Source of the DNA: Corynebacterium sp.
GTDB taxonomy: Bacteria > Actinomycetota > Actinomycetes > Mycobacteriales > Mycobacteriaceae
DNA: 24,380 nucleotides
Direction: 5' to 3'
NCBI RefSeq assembly: GCF_030826625.1
Contig: NZ_JAPJNQ010000031.1
Coordinates: 1 to 24,380, forward strand
Both the position numbers and the translations under genes were made by a program. How positions within the stretch are numbered: position 1 is the stretch's first letter; the number at the start of each line of letters is the position of its first letter. Positions 8,231 to 15,416 of the stretch are shown piece after piece. The notes beneath the pieces are model-generated. The model did not search any database. It was not told the origin of the DNA and saw only the letters and a list, made by a program, of their open reading frames with translations.

Positions 8231-9826
8231 CTAACGCAGCAACCCTGTTTTCTTTCCCAGCGATAAACTGCAGCTCAAGACCCGTGACCAGGCCTTTTGC
8301 GAAAGACGTCGCGGCCCCCAAATCGGGAAACCACGTTGTTGTGCGATCGTTTTCGGCTCAGTGTATTTGTATAGCCCTTCTGCGCCATGCCTGCGTGAGA
8401 CCCCTGATTCCTTATACCCACCAATCGGGCTATCGACCGAGGCCCAACCAGCAACGTAACCGTCGTTAATGTTGACCGATCCCGCTTGGACCTGTGGAGC
8501 AATCTTCCACGCGGTTTTCGGTGCAGCAAATACCGAAGAATTCAGCCCATAGCAGGTGTCATTTGCAGCCGTGACTGCTTCGTCCAGATCCGCCACCGGC
8601 TGGATATACACGACTGGCCCAAAAACTTCTTCGCGCAACAGACGGGCACTGTCTGGTACATCGAGCAAAATCGTCGGCTCGTAAAAATACTTACCCACAT
8701 CCGGACGGGCCCTGCCACCAGTAAGCACTCGCGCACCAGCGTCTTTCGCATCAGCCACAAACTCTTGCACGGTCTCCAGCTGGCTTGCGCTGACCAACGA
8801 ACCGACCTGGTTTTTCCAGTCCAGCGCACCTCCTAGTTTCTGAGACTGGAAAGCGTCCGCAAGCTTCTCACAAAATTCGTCGTAAATGTCATGTTCGACA
8901 TAAATACGCTCAATGGAGACACACAACTGCCCCGTATTCGACAGGCACGCGTGCGTAATCGCACGAACCGCTGTATCCAGGTGGGCATCTTTGGCGACAA
9001 TCATTGGATTTTTACCACCAAGTTCCGCAGAAAAACCAACCAGGCGTTTACTCACTTGCTCCGCTAGGATCTTGCCGGTGGCGGTCGAGCCGGTGAACAT
9101 CAAGAAATCACAGTTTTCAGCAATCGCGCTGCCCACTACCCCGCCAGAGCCGATCACAACAGTGAACACACCGTCAGGAAGCCCCGCTTCAGACAACAAG
9201 TGCGCAATCAGCAACATCGTAAACGGCGTGTGCGAATCCGGCTTGGCGACGACGGTGTTACCTGCCAACAGCGCCGGGATAGCATCGGCAATACCTAAGC
9301 TAAAGGGATAATTCCACGGACTGATCTGCCCAACGACGCCCTTCGGATCATGATGCAGGTAAGTTTTGGTCAGCACCGGCATGCCACCACGCTTTTTCTG
9401 CGGACGCAGCAGCCTGGGTGCTTGCCCCGCGTAATACCGAGCATTGTTCGCCACGTCGGTGACCTCGTCGAACGCCCCCGCGCGGGCCTTGCCCATCTCC
9501 AGCTGCACTAAGTCCATGATCAGCTCACGGTTGCTGAGCACCAGATCATGGAATTTCTTAAAGATTTTCGCGCGCTTTTTCACGCCGAGCTCATGCCACT
9601 CAGGTTGCACCACGCGTGCTTTATCAAAAGCTTCTACTGCGACATCAGCACCAACTTTCGGAACCCACCCCAGTGGATGGGACAAAAACGGTGCTGCGAT
9701 TTCGACGCTTTCTGCAGCAGTTGCACCATCTGCTCCGGTAAAAGCAAAGGTCCGTAGATAATCGGCAAATTTATCGGGCAGCGGTTGCAAGGACAAACGC
9801 TTTGGCACGGTTCGTTGGAAGATCAT
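8231..9826 (-). CDS. gabD2: NAD(P)-dependent succinate-semialdehyde dehydrogenase-type aldehyde dehydrogenase (GabD2-like)
   Basis: From ATG 9826 the product has 531 residues. It has the full aldehyde dehydrogenase catalytic set: PWNYP with Asn172, the coenzyme-binding FTGSTATGK (244-252), ELGGKNP with Glu268 and NTGQLC with the nucleophile Cys302. The motif NTGQLCVSIERIY resembles mycobacterial GabD2-type enzymes, which oxidise succinate semialdehyde to succinate in the GABA/2-oxoglutarate bypass. An ORF start at TTG 9835 was rejected because it overlaps the -10 hexamer. The transporter gene ends 55 bases upstream, so the two could be co-transcribed as well as using the local promoter. Exact aldehyde substrate is inferred. 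Confidence 0.85.
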   Translation of the reverse strand: MIFQRTVPKRLSLQPLPDKFADYLRTFAFTGADGATAAESVEIAAPFLSHPLGWVPKVGADVAVEAFDKARVVQPEWHELGVKKRAKIFKKFHDLVLSNRELIMDLVQLEMGKARAGAFDEVTDVANNARYYAGQAPRLLRPQKKRGGMPVLTKTYLHHDPKGVVGQISPWNYPFSLGIADAIPALLAGNTVVAKPDSHTPFTMLLIAHLLSEAGLPDGVFTVVIGSGGVVGSAIAENCDFLMFTGSTATGKILAEQVSKRLVGFSAELGGKNPMIVAKDAHLDTAVRAITHACLSNTGQLCVSIERIYVEHDIYDEFCEKLADAFQSQKLGGALDWKNQVGSLVSASQLETVQEFVADAKDAGARVLTGGRARPDVGKYFYEPTILLDVPDSARLLREEVFGPVVYIQPVADLDEAVTAANDTCYGLNSSVFAAPKTAWKIAPQVQAGSVNINDGYVAGWASVDSPIGGYKESGVSRRHGAEGLYKYTEPKTIAQQRGFPIWGPRRLSQKAWSRVLSCSLSLGKKTGLLR

Positions 9827-9834
9827 GCCCCGCA

Positions 9835-9840
9835 ATTATA
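9835..9840 (-). promoter_or_regulatory. TATAAT -10 element for the dehydrogenase gene
   Basis: A perfect consensus TATAAT lies on the minus strand eight bases before the ATG at 9826, with no Shine-Dalgarno possible between them. This predicts a leaderless or nearly leaderless mRNA. No good -35 is seen at the usual distance; TTGCAT lies 21 bases upstream. An 8-bp palindrome CAATATTG (9865-9872) sits just upstream. Confidence 0.6.
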
Positions 9841-9881
9841 GTTACTCATCAGCTAACAGATATGCAATATTGTGAATAAGC

Positions 9882-10823
9882 TTACTTTTTAGCCTCGGCT
9901 CCAGTACGGCGCACGATGGTGGCAAAGACTGCGCCGGTGATGTTGTGGACAATTGCGGCCACCACGCCCGGTAGTGCGGCTTCTGGACTGAAAAATTTTG
10001 CCGACATCGCCGAGGCCAAACCAGATTGTTGGCTGCCGATTTCAATTGCGACAGTGCGGTTGTACGAGCGTGGCATGCCCAGCAGTTTTCCTCCGAGATA
10101 GCCCAACACGTAACCGATGATGTTGTGCAGTAATACGGCGATCACCAGGACAAATCCGACTTGCGCAAGACGCTCACCTGCCCCTGCTACCATCGGAAAC
10201 ATCACCAGACAGATACCGACAATGGAAACCCATGGCAGGATCGGAGTAATCCGGGTAATAAAGCCGTCGAGGAAATAGCGCAGCACCAAACCTCCGATAA
10301 CCGGAAGCAACACGGTTTGTACCAAGGTTTGGGCCATTCCAGCACCATCAACAGCAATGTCTTTCCCGGCTAATGCCAGCATAAGCAGTGGGGTCACAAT
10401 CGGTGAGACCAGTGTGGATACCGAGGTCATCGCAACGGAAAGCGCGACGTCGCCACGCGCCAAATACGCAATGACGTTGGAGGCTGTCCCTCCGGAAACC
10501 GAACCCAGCATCAATAAGCCGATGGCCAGTGCGGAATCTAGCCCGAACAGCTTAGCGACGGCAACCGCGATCAGCGGCATGATGATGAATTGCCCGATCA
10601 CGCCGAGAAAGATTGGCCACGGGCGGCGGGCAATTTCCTGAAAATCCGGGACGGTGAGCGTCAACCCCATCGCGAAGAGAATCAGCATCAGGAAATACGT
10701 GATGTAATCCGCAAGCGGCAGAAACGGTGCCGGAAAGAAATACGCAATCGTGATCCCCACCAGAATGGCGATGGGGAACACGGTAACGGCAAGCTTCGCG
10801 GAACGGTCCTCTGAGGTTTTCAT
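9882..10823 (-). CDS. BASS family transporter (bile acid:Na+ symporter superfamily)
   Basis: The 313-residue protein is almost entirely hydrophobic with about nine or ten helices. It has the BASS-family features FLMLILFAMGLTLTVPDF (about 43-60), GSVSGGTASNVIAYLARGDVALSVAMT in the middle (the glycine/asparagine-rich core crossover), and EIGSQQSGLASAMSAKFF near the C-terminus (second crossover). Bacterial members import organic anions with Na+, such as pantoate or other 2-oxo/hydroxy acids; bile acids are unlikely substrates here. ATG 10823 has a -10-like CATACT six bases upstream. It is followed by the semialdehyde dehydrogenase, so a carboxylate or keto-acid substrate linked to that enzyme is a guess. 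The 123 bases between this gene and purE show nothing clear. Confidence 0.88.
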   Translation of the reverse strand: MKTSEDRSAKLAVTVFPIAILVGITIAYFFPAPFLPLADYITYFLMLILFAMGLTLTVPDFQEIARRPWPIFLGVIGQFIIMPLIAVAVAKLFGLDSALAIGLLMLGSVSGGTASNVIAYLARGDVALSVAMTSVSTLVSPIVTPLLMLALAGKDIAVDGAGMAQTLVQTVLLPVIGGLVLRYFLDGFITRITPILPWVSIVGICLVMFPMVAGAGERLAQVGFVLVIAVLLHNIIGYVLGYLGGKLLGMPRSYNRTVAIEIGSQQSGLASAMSAKFFSPEAALPGVVAAIVHNITGAVFATIVRRTGAEAKK

Positions 10824-10829
10824 TCAGAC

Positions 10830-10835
10830 AGTATG
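10830..10835 (-). promoter_or_regulatory. possible -10 element (CATACT) for the BASS transporter
   Basis: CATACT on the minus strand ends six bases before the ATG at 10823, the arrangement of a leaderless promoter. It fits the loose corynebacterial TANANT pattern except at the first base. Tentative. Confidence 0.35.
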
Positions 10836-10946
10836 CCGGATCACACGCGCACTGTCAGTTCACAGACAATTTTCCGGGGAATTTTATTCAGGGTGCTATG
10901 GCTGCTGCAGGATCCCGCGGTACTCCATCGCGCAGCCTCAGCCAAT

Positions 10947-11471
10947 CTAGACCTCTTCTTCGGCCATGCGTTCGAGTTTTTCACGCAACCGCTGATCTTT
11001 TTTCTCCACATCTTGGGCCATTTTTTCTTGGTATTCGGCCATTGCCTGCACCAGCTCTGGCTGCCCGGCAGACAAGATCCGCACGGCCAACAGTCCAGCA
11101 TTTTTCGCACCATCAATCGATACCGTCGCGACCGGCACCCCCGCTGGCATTTGCACGATAGACAGCAAAGAATCCAATCCGTCCAAGTTCTTTAGTGCCC
11201 GCGGAATGCCGATCACCGGAAGTGGCGTCGCTGCAGCCACCATGCCGGGAAGGTGCGCCGCACCGCCTGCACACGCCAGAATGCATTTCACACCACGGGT
11301 GTGAGCTTGTTTCGCATAAGCCAACATCTTCTCGGGAGTGCGATGTGCTGATACCACGCCGACTTCAAATGGCACCCCAAATTCGGCGAATACTTCCACC
11401 GCCGGTTTAACCGTATCCCAATCCGAATCCGACCCCATGATCAGCCCAATAGCTGGGTTGCCCTGGCTCAT
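10947..11471 (-). CDS. purE: PurE, N5-carboxyaminoimidazole ribonucleotide mutase
   Basis: PurE converts N5-CAIR, made by PurK, into CAIR in de novo purine synthesis in the cytosol. The 174-residue product shows GSDSDW (13-18), SAHRTP (41-46) and AGGAAHLPG (68-76), the active-site loops of class I PurE. ATG 11471 is preceded by a clear GAGGAG Shine-Dalgarno. The last 30 residues or so are very rich in Lys, Glu, Arg and Met and are predicted to be a charged helix extending beyond the compact PurE fold. The gene is 66 bases downstream of purK on the same strand, in the usual PurK-PurE pairing, separated by a direct repeat. Confidence 0.96.
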   Translation of the reverse strand: MSQGNPAIGLIMGSDSDWDTVKPAVEVFAEFGVPFEVGVVSAHRTPEKMLAYAKQAHTRGVKCILACAGGAAHLPGMVAAATPLPVIGIPRALKNLDGLDSLLSIVQMPAGVPVATVSIDGAKNAGLLAVRILSAGQPELVQAMAEYQEKMAQDVEKKDQRLREKLERMAEEEV

Positions 11472-11487
11472 TATTGCGTTCTCCTCA

Positions 11488-11527
11488 TTGGTTTAGCGTT
11501 GGTTTTAATGTTGGTTTAGCGTTGGTT
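11488..11527. repeat. 17-bp direct repeat between purK and purE
   Basis: TTGGTTTAGCGTTGGTT occurs exactly at 11488-11504 and 11511-11527, a 23-bp period, with six bases between copies. It fills most of the purK-purE gap, just upstream of the purE Shine-Dalgarno. It could be a local duplication or a pair of protein-binding sites in mRNA or DNA; no known purine operator was recognised. Confidence 0.75.
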
Positions 11528-11537
11528 CGCTTCCAGC

Positions 11538-12818
11538 CTAGCCAGTGTAGCCATCGTCCCACCGGGCATTAACCACGAAATTCGCGGCCAATCTGGCTTG
11601 CCGACGTACTTCCGCAACGTCAGCCCGTCCGCTAATGTTCACATGCCCCATCTTCCGGCCGGGACGATAGTCCTTGCCGTATAAATGCACCTTGGCCTGC
11701 GGGAAACGCTCCCATACCGCGCGTACGCGCTCGCGCATCGGCATCTCCGGATCAGCCTCGCCCCCCAGTACATTCGCCATCACAGTCACTGGCTCGGTAG
11801 TCTCCGCTGAACCAAGCGGATAGTCCAGCACCGCACGCAGGTGCTGTTCAAACTGCGACGTCACGCACCCATCCTGGCTCCAGTGCCCCGTGTTGTGCGG
11901 GCGCATCGCCAACTCGTTGACGCTCAACCGGTCGGTACCTGATTCATCAACATAATGGAACAATTCGACTGCCAAAACGCCGGTCACATCCAGTTGCTCG
12001 GCAACGGTCACAGCCAGTTTCTCGGCTTCACTGCGCAGAGCTTCCGGCAGCCCCGGCGCGGGTGCAACGGCCTCGGCACACACTCCCCCGGCCTGCACCG
12101 ATTCCACCACTGGCCAAGTCTGCAGCTGACCAGATGGCGCACGCGCAACCATTGCTGAAAGCTCACTGACAAAATCCACCTTGGTTTCTGCCAGCAATTC
12201 GACGTCTTCTGCCAGTAGTTCGTCGACAAGAGCGTCCAAGTGTGCCATCGATTCCGGGAACCAGACACCCTTGCCGTCGTATCCGCCACGGCAGGCTTTC
12301 AAGCAGACCTTGCCGTCGTGTTCCTCCCAGAATGCACGGGCGGTCTCAGAATCGGTGATCGGTGCAAATGCTGGCACCGGCACGCCGAGGCTGTCCAGAT
12401 TGCGGCGCATCACCAGTTTGTCCTGTGCGTTTTCCAGAGCGTCAGGGCCTGGCTGAATGTTCACACCTTCCGCTTGCAGGGTGCGTAGGTGCTCCAGGGG
12501 AACGTGCTCGTGATCAAAGGTGACGGCATCAGTACCTGCAGCAACGGCACGTAAATCATCCAGGTTACGGTAATCGCCGATGAACACATCACTGGTTACC
12601 TGGGCTGCCGAAGAATCCGGCTTGCCAGCTAAAACTCGTAAAGATTGGCCCAGCTCAGTCGCTGCCGGGGCCATCATGCGCGCGAGTTGACCATCACCAA
12701 CGACGGCAACGACTGGCAGATCAGCGGCAGGCGTCGATGCAGTTTGCGCAGCTGCAGCCTGGGATGGAGTCTGAGAATGCTCGGTTTGGGAAGATTCAGT
12801 CTGGGAAGCGTTAGTCAC
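11538..12818 (-). CDS. purK: PurK, N5-carboxyaminoimidazole ribonucleotide synthetase
   Basis: PurK uses ATP and bicarbonate to carboxylate AIR to N5-CAIR. The ATP-grasp protein shows GDGQLARMM (41-49), the DHEHVP segment, LKACRGGYDGKG (ATP-binding loop), ELFHYVDES and NELAMRPHNTGHWS, all standard for PurK. I chose GTG 12818: TACAAT at 12832-12827 places a -10 eight bases before it, and the upstream TTG/other starts lie in the promoter. This gives 426 residues. Residues 4-30 are a low-complexity Ser-Gln-Thr-Glu repeat (SQTES, SQTEH, SQTPS) not part of the enzyme fold. It follows the PH-domain protein closely and precedes purE. Confidence 0.94.
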   Translation of the reverse strand: MTNASQTESSQTEHSQTPSQAAAAQTASTPAADLPVVAVVGDGQLARMMAPAATELGQSLRVLAGKPDSSAAQVTSDVFIGDYRNLDDLRAVAAGTDAVTFDHEHVPLEHLRTLQAEGVNIQPGPDALENAQDKLVMRRNLDSLGVPVPAFAPITDSETARAFWEEHDGKVCLKACRGGYDGKGVWFPESMAHLDALVDELLAEDVELLAETKVDFVSELSAMVARAPSGQLQTWPVVESVQAGGVCAEAVAPAPGLPEALRSEAEKLAVTVAEQLDVTGVLAVELFHYVDESGTDRLSVNELAMRPHNTGHWSQDGCVTSQFEQHLRAVLDYPLGSAETTEPVTVMANVLGGEADPEMPMRERVRAVWERFPQAKVHLYGKDYRPGRKMGHVNISGRADVAEVRRQARLAANFVVNARWDDGYTG

Positions 12819-12826
12819 AAAAATCC

Positions 12827-12832
12827 ATTGTA
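12827..12832 (-). promoter_or_regulatory. TACAAT -10 element for purK
   Basis: TACAAT on the minus strand lies eight bases before the GTG start of purK, suggesting an almost leaderless transcript. A TTGATC at 12852-12847 is only 14 bases upstream, short for a -35. The promoter sits in the short gap after the membrane-protein stop (12849-12851). Confidence 0.45.
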
Positions 12833-12848
12833 ACCAGGCTCGCACAGA

Positions 12849-13373
12849 TCAAAAATATGGGCTCGGGTGCAAAGCAGCGTTGATCGCACCAACCACCTTT
12901 TTCGATTTCGGAACGCCGCCGAAATACAGCGGATACGAAAACCCGCGCACTGCCAGCGAAATCCCTTTTCGACGACGTGCAACATCCAGCACCTGTCCTA
13001 AAGGAATGGAATCTACCTTCGCTGTCAGCTTGGCCGGGCGGGCGACAATCCGCTGATCAGTAACGATAAAACGCTGTTTGCGGCTGCGCAATAGCGGCAG
13101 CACGAAACGCCAGACCACTAACAGCAGCCACACCGTCACCACACTGTTGTGCAGCAGCACGGGTTCGAATACACCAGTAGCGGGTTCCGGCAGGTTATAC
13201 GGGTTATCCAGCCAACCAATGCCCATCCAGGCCACCCCGGTGAGCAGCACAACCTCGAGAAACGGGAAGACCAGCGCGGTCAACGGGGCTGTCATATCTA
13301 CCAACACATTTTCGTTCGGCGCAATCGCCAGCCCCCGGTTTCTGGGACTTCTGGGACGAGCTGGGCCTGCCAT
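12849..13373 (-). CDS. bacterial PH-domain membrane protein
   Basis: The 174-residue product has two hydrophobic segments (about residues 30-52 and 75-95). They are followed by a soluble region with the RKQRFIVTDQRIVAR and VDSIPLGQVLDV patterns seen in bacterial PH (bPH2/YdbS-like) domains. Function is unknown; it probably sits in the cytoplasmic membrane with the PH-like domain inside. ATG 13373 overlaps the birA stop (TAATG), which means translational coupling. The birA - PH protein - purK - purE order is the one I recall for Corynebacterium glutamicum, but no direct role in biotin or purine metabolism can be claimed. Confidence 0.75.
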   Translation of the reverse strand: MAGPARPRSPRNRGLAIAPNENVLVDMTAPLTALVFPFLEVVLLTGVAWMGIGWLDNPYNLPEPATGVFEPVLLHNSVVTVWLLLVVWRFVLPLLRSRKQRFIVTDQRIVARPAKLTAKVDSIPLGQVLDVARRRKGISLAVRGFSYPLYFGGVPKSKKVVGAINAALHPSPYF

Positions 13374-14116
13374 TAGCTATAGTTCCCGTCTTTTAAACGC
13401 AGATGGGAAACATCGCCAGCAGAAAACGCGGTGCCGTCGATGCTGATGCGCCCATCATCGGTGACGGTGTCCACGGTGCCCTCAACGGTGCCACTGTGGC
13501 TGTCCAGGCGTACTCGGGCACCGATGGAAACGCACGCGTTCCGGTAATCCTCCATCAGCTGCGTATCATCAGCTTTCCACTGCTGCATCCGGTCATAAAA
13601 ATTGCGCAGCACATCCACTGCAATTTGCGTGTGATCAGTAGATTTACCCGCGATGCGCAGGCTCGTGGCGTGCGGAACCGGCAACTGGTCTTCGCTCAGG
13701 TCCACGTTGATCCCCCAACCAACGACAACACGCGCTGCGGGCGGTAGCTCACCGCCAGCTTCTGCCAAAATGCCGCACAGTTTTTTTTCGCCCAACAGCA
13801 CATCATTCGGCCATTTCAACCGCGTGCCACCAATCGCATCAGCAACCGCAAGCCCGGCGACCAGCGGAATGGTTCCGACGCGATCCATCGAACTCGGCAT
13901 GAGCAATACCGACATAGCGATATTCGCCCCTGCGGGAGCTTCCCATACCCGACCTAACCTTCCTTTACCAGCGGTTTGGTTCGTCGTAATGCGCACCGTC
14001 CAGGGGCCTGCATCGACGTCGGCAAGCAAATCGGTGTTCGTCGACGAGGTGGATTCCGCATATGACACGCTCGCGAACTCCACAGCGTCGGCAAGCTGCT
14101 GGGCATCAAGACTCAT
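13373..14116 (-). CDS. birA: BirA, biotin--[acetyl-CoA-carboxylase] ligase
   Basis: BirA activates biotin to biotinyl-AMP and attaches it to biotin carrier domains, here the AccBC-type alpha subunits and pyruvate carboxylase of the cell. From ATG 14116 the 247-residue product has TAGKGRLGR (48-56, the biotin-adenylate loop), KWPNDVLL (101-108) and KKLCGILAEA (111-120), followed by the C-terminal SH3-like domain. It starts directly at the catalytic domain, with no N-terminal winged helix, so it is a ligase and not a DNA-binding biotin repressor. An upstream start at 14155 was rejected because a -10 TAGAAT lies between. It is divergent from tusK and two transcription units away from accD1, its indirect client. 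Confidence 0.93.
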   Translation of the reverse strand: MSLDAQQLADAVEFASVSYAESTSSTNTDLLADVDAGPWTVRITTNQTAGKGRLGRVWEAPAGANIAMSVLLMPSSMDRVGTIPLVAGLAVADAIGGTRLKWPNDVLLGEKKLCGILAEAGGELPPAARVVVGWGINVDLSEDQLPVPHATSLRIAGKSTDHTQIAVDVLRNFYDRMQQWKADDTQLMEDYRNACVSIGARVRLDSHSGTVEGTVDTVTDDGRISIDGTAFSAGDVSHLRLKDGNYS

Positions 14117-14123
14117 GGCAGAT

Positions 14124-14129
14124 ATTCTA
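14124..14129 (-). promoter_or_regulatory. TAGAAT -10 element of birA
   Basis: TAGAAT on the minus strand lies seven bases before the ATG at 14116 and fits the TANANT consensus. With no room for a ribosome-binding site the mRNA is expected to be leaderless. Confidence 0.6.
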
Positions 14130-14136
14130 CTGGTGC

Positions 14137-14142
14137 TACATT
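14137..14142 (+). promoter_or_regulatory. TACATT -10 element of tusK
   Basis: TACATT lies six bases before the tusK ATG (14149) and fits TANANT, predicting a leaderless mRNA. Its -10 is only seven bases from the birA -10 on the other strand, so polymerase cannot occupy both promoters at once. Confidence 0.55.
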
Positions 14143-14148
14143 GCTTGC

Positions 14149-15255
14149 ATGGCAAAAGTCACGTTTGAGTCGGTCACTATTCAGTATCCCGGCGCGGCGG
14201 CACCGTCGGTGTCATCGTTGGACCTGGAGATTGCCGACGGTGAATTCTTGGTACTCGTCGGCCCTTCGGGCTGCGGAAAATCCACGACGCTGCGTGCGCT
14301 CGCAGGGCTGGAAGATATCAGCTCCGGGCGCATCCTCATCGGAGACAAAGACGTCACCGGTACCGAACCGGGCGCGCGCGATATCGCGATGGTGTTTCAA
14401 AACTATGCGCTTTACCCGCACCTGACCGTGGAACAGAACATGGGTTTCGCATTGAAGCTGGCGAAAGTTCCCAAAGCTGAGATTGCGAAAAAGGTTGCAG
14501 CCGCCGCGGAGACCCTGGGGTTGACGGACTTTCTCAAGCGCAAACCGAAAGAGCTCTCTGGTGGGCAACGCCAGCGGGTGGCCATGGGCCGGGCGATCGT
14601 GCGCGAGCCGCAAGCGTTTTTGATGGATGAGCCATTGTCGAACCTCGATGCCAAGTTGCGCGTGCAAACACGCTCCGAACTGGCAGCCCTGCAACAGCGC
14701 CTGGGCACAACCACCGTCTATGTCACCCATGATCAGGTAGAAGCGATGACGATGGGTGACCGCGTTGCGGTGTTGAAAGATGGTGTGCTGCAGCAGGTAG
14801 CGCCTCCGCGTGAGCTGTATGATCACCCCGCAAACGAGTTCGTCGCCGGGTTTATTGGCTCACCGGCGATGAATATTTTCCCGGCAGACACCGGCAGCAC
14901 CGGGGCTACCGGCAGCGCCGGAGAGCGCGGAGGCATTCGTTTCGGTGTGCGTCCTGAAGATATGCACATTCACGCCAGCAAAGAAGTTGCAGGCGCGAGC
15001 ACGATTCCCGGCGCGCATGACACCATCGTCGGCACCATCGAGATTGTCGAAGAGCTCGGCGCTGAATCCTATATTTATATCGCCCCAGCCGACGGGTCTG
15101 AGGCTTCCTTGGGCGGCAACCCTGAGCGTTTTGTCGCACGATGGACCGCCGATACGCGCCCGAGACGTGGCGAAAAGGTCGCGTTGTCTTTTGACCCGGC
15201 GAAGGCTCACCGCTTCGATGCCAAAACCGGGCAGGCACTCCAACAGCCCCAATAG
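14149..15255 (+). CDS. tusK: ATPase of trehalose-type ABC importer (MsmX/UgpC/SugC family)
   Basis: This 368-residue protein powers the sugar importer encoded downstream. It has Walker A GPSGCGKST (38-46), Q-loop VFQNYALYPH (82-91), signature LSGGQRQR (136-143), Walker B FLMDEP (157-162), the D-loop SNLDAKLR and a C-terminal OB/TOBE domain from about residue 240, as in MalK, MsmX and mycobacterial SugC. I chose ATG 14149 over the far-upstream in-frame ATG at 14062, which would lie inside birA, because a -10 directly precedes it. The first gene of the tus cluster, it is separated from tusE by 161 bases that contain two alternative hairpins. Multi-sugar sharing of such ATPases is known, so it may also serve other importers. 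Confidence 0.9.
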   Translation: MAKVTFESVTIQYPGAAAPSVSSLDLEIADGEFLVLVGPSGCGKSTTLRALAGLEDISSGRILIGDKDVTGTEPGARDIAMVFQNYALYPHLTVEQNMGFALKLAKVPKAEIAKKVAAAAETLGLTDFLKRKPKELSGGQRQRVAMGRAIVREPQAFLMDEPLSNLDAKLRVQTRSELAALQQRLGTTTVYVTHDQVEAMTMGDRVAVLKDGVLQQVAPPRELYDHPANEFVAGFIGSPAMNIFPADTGSTGATGSAGERGGIRFGVRPEDMHIHASKEVAGASTIPGAHDTIVGTIEIVEELGAESYIYIAPADGSEASLGGNPERFVARWTADTRPRRGEKVALSFDPAKAHRFDAKTGQALQQPQ

Positions 15256-15270
15256 TTTCCTACCGCAACA

Positions 15271-15319
15271 CACCCCACACGGGGGTGATTTGCCAGAAAT
15301 CTTCTCGTACCCGTGTGGG
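15271..15319 (+). other. two mutually exclusive hairpins in the tusK-tusE gap
   Basis: CCCACACGGG (15274-15283) pairs exactly with CCCGTGTGGG (15310-15319) over a 26-base loop. The same left bases can instead form a small local hairpin, CACCCC (15271-15276) with GGGGTG (15282-15287). A true T run is absent, so simple termination is weak. Structures like this in sugar ABC clusters can protect or attenuate mRNA so that the binding protein is made in excess; that role is inference. Confidence 0.55.
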
Positions 15320-15345
15320 TTCGCCTTAAGGTTAGATCACATCTG

Positions 15346-15355
15346 TGTGTACACA
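15346..15355. promoter_or_regulatory. palindrome TGTGTACACA upstream of tusE
   Basis: A perfect 10-bp palindrome lies 62 bases before the tusE start, just after TTAGAT, a possible -10 region (15332-15337). Its half-site spacing is four bases, not the eight of the CRP-like GlxR TGTGN8CACA consensus, so a GlxR site is not claimed. An operator for a sugar-responsive repressor is one possibility. Confidence 0.35.
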
Positions 15356-15416
15356 GCCACTTGCGAGCCACCCGTACGGCACGTCACACAAGAACCATAA
15401 GAAAGGTGCTTCTTCC

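Noticed and set aside
15346..15355. GlxR (CRP-like) site at the TGTGTACACA palindrome
   Set aside because: The TGTG and CACA halves are two bases apart in this palindrome (four in the longer reading), not eight as the GlxR consensus needs.
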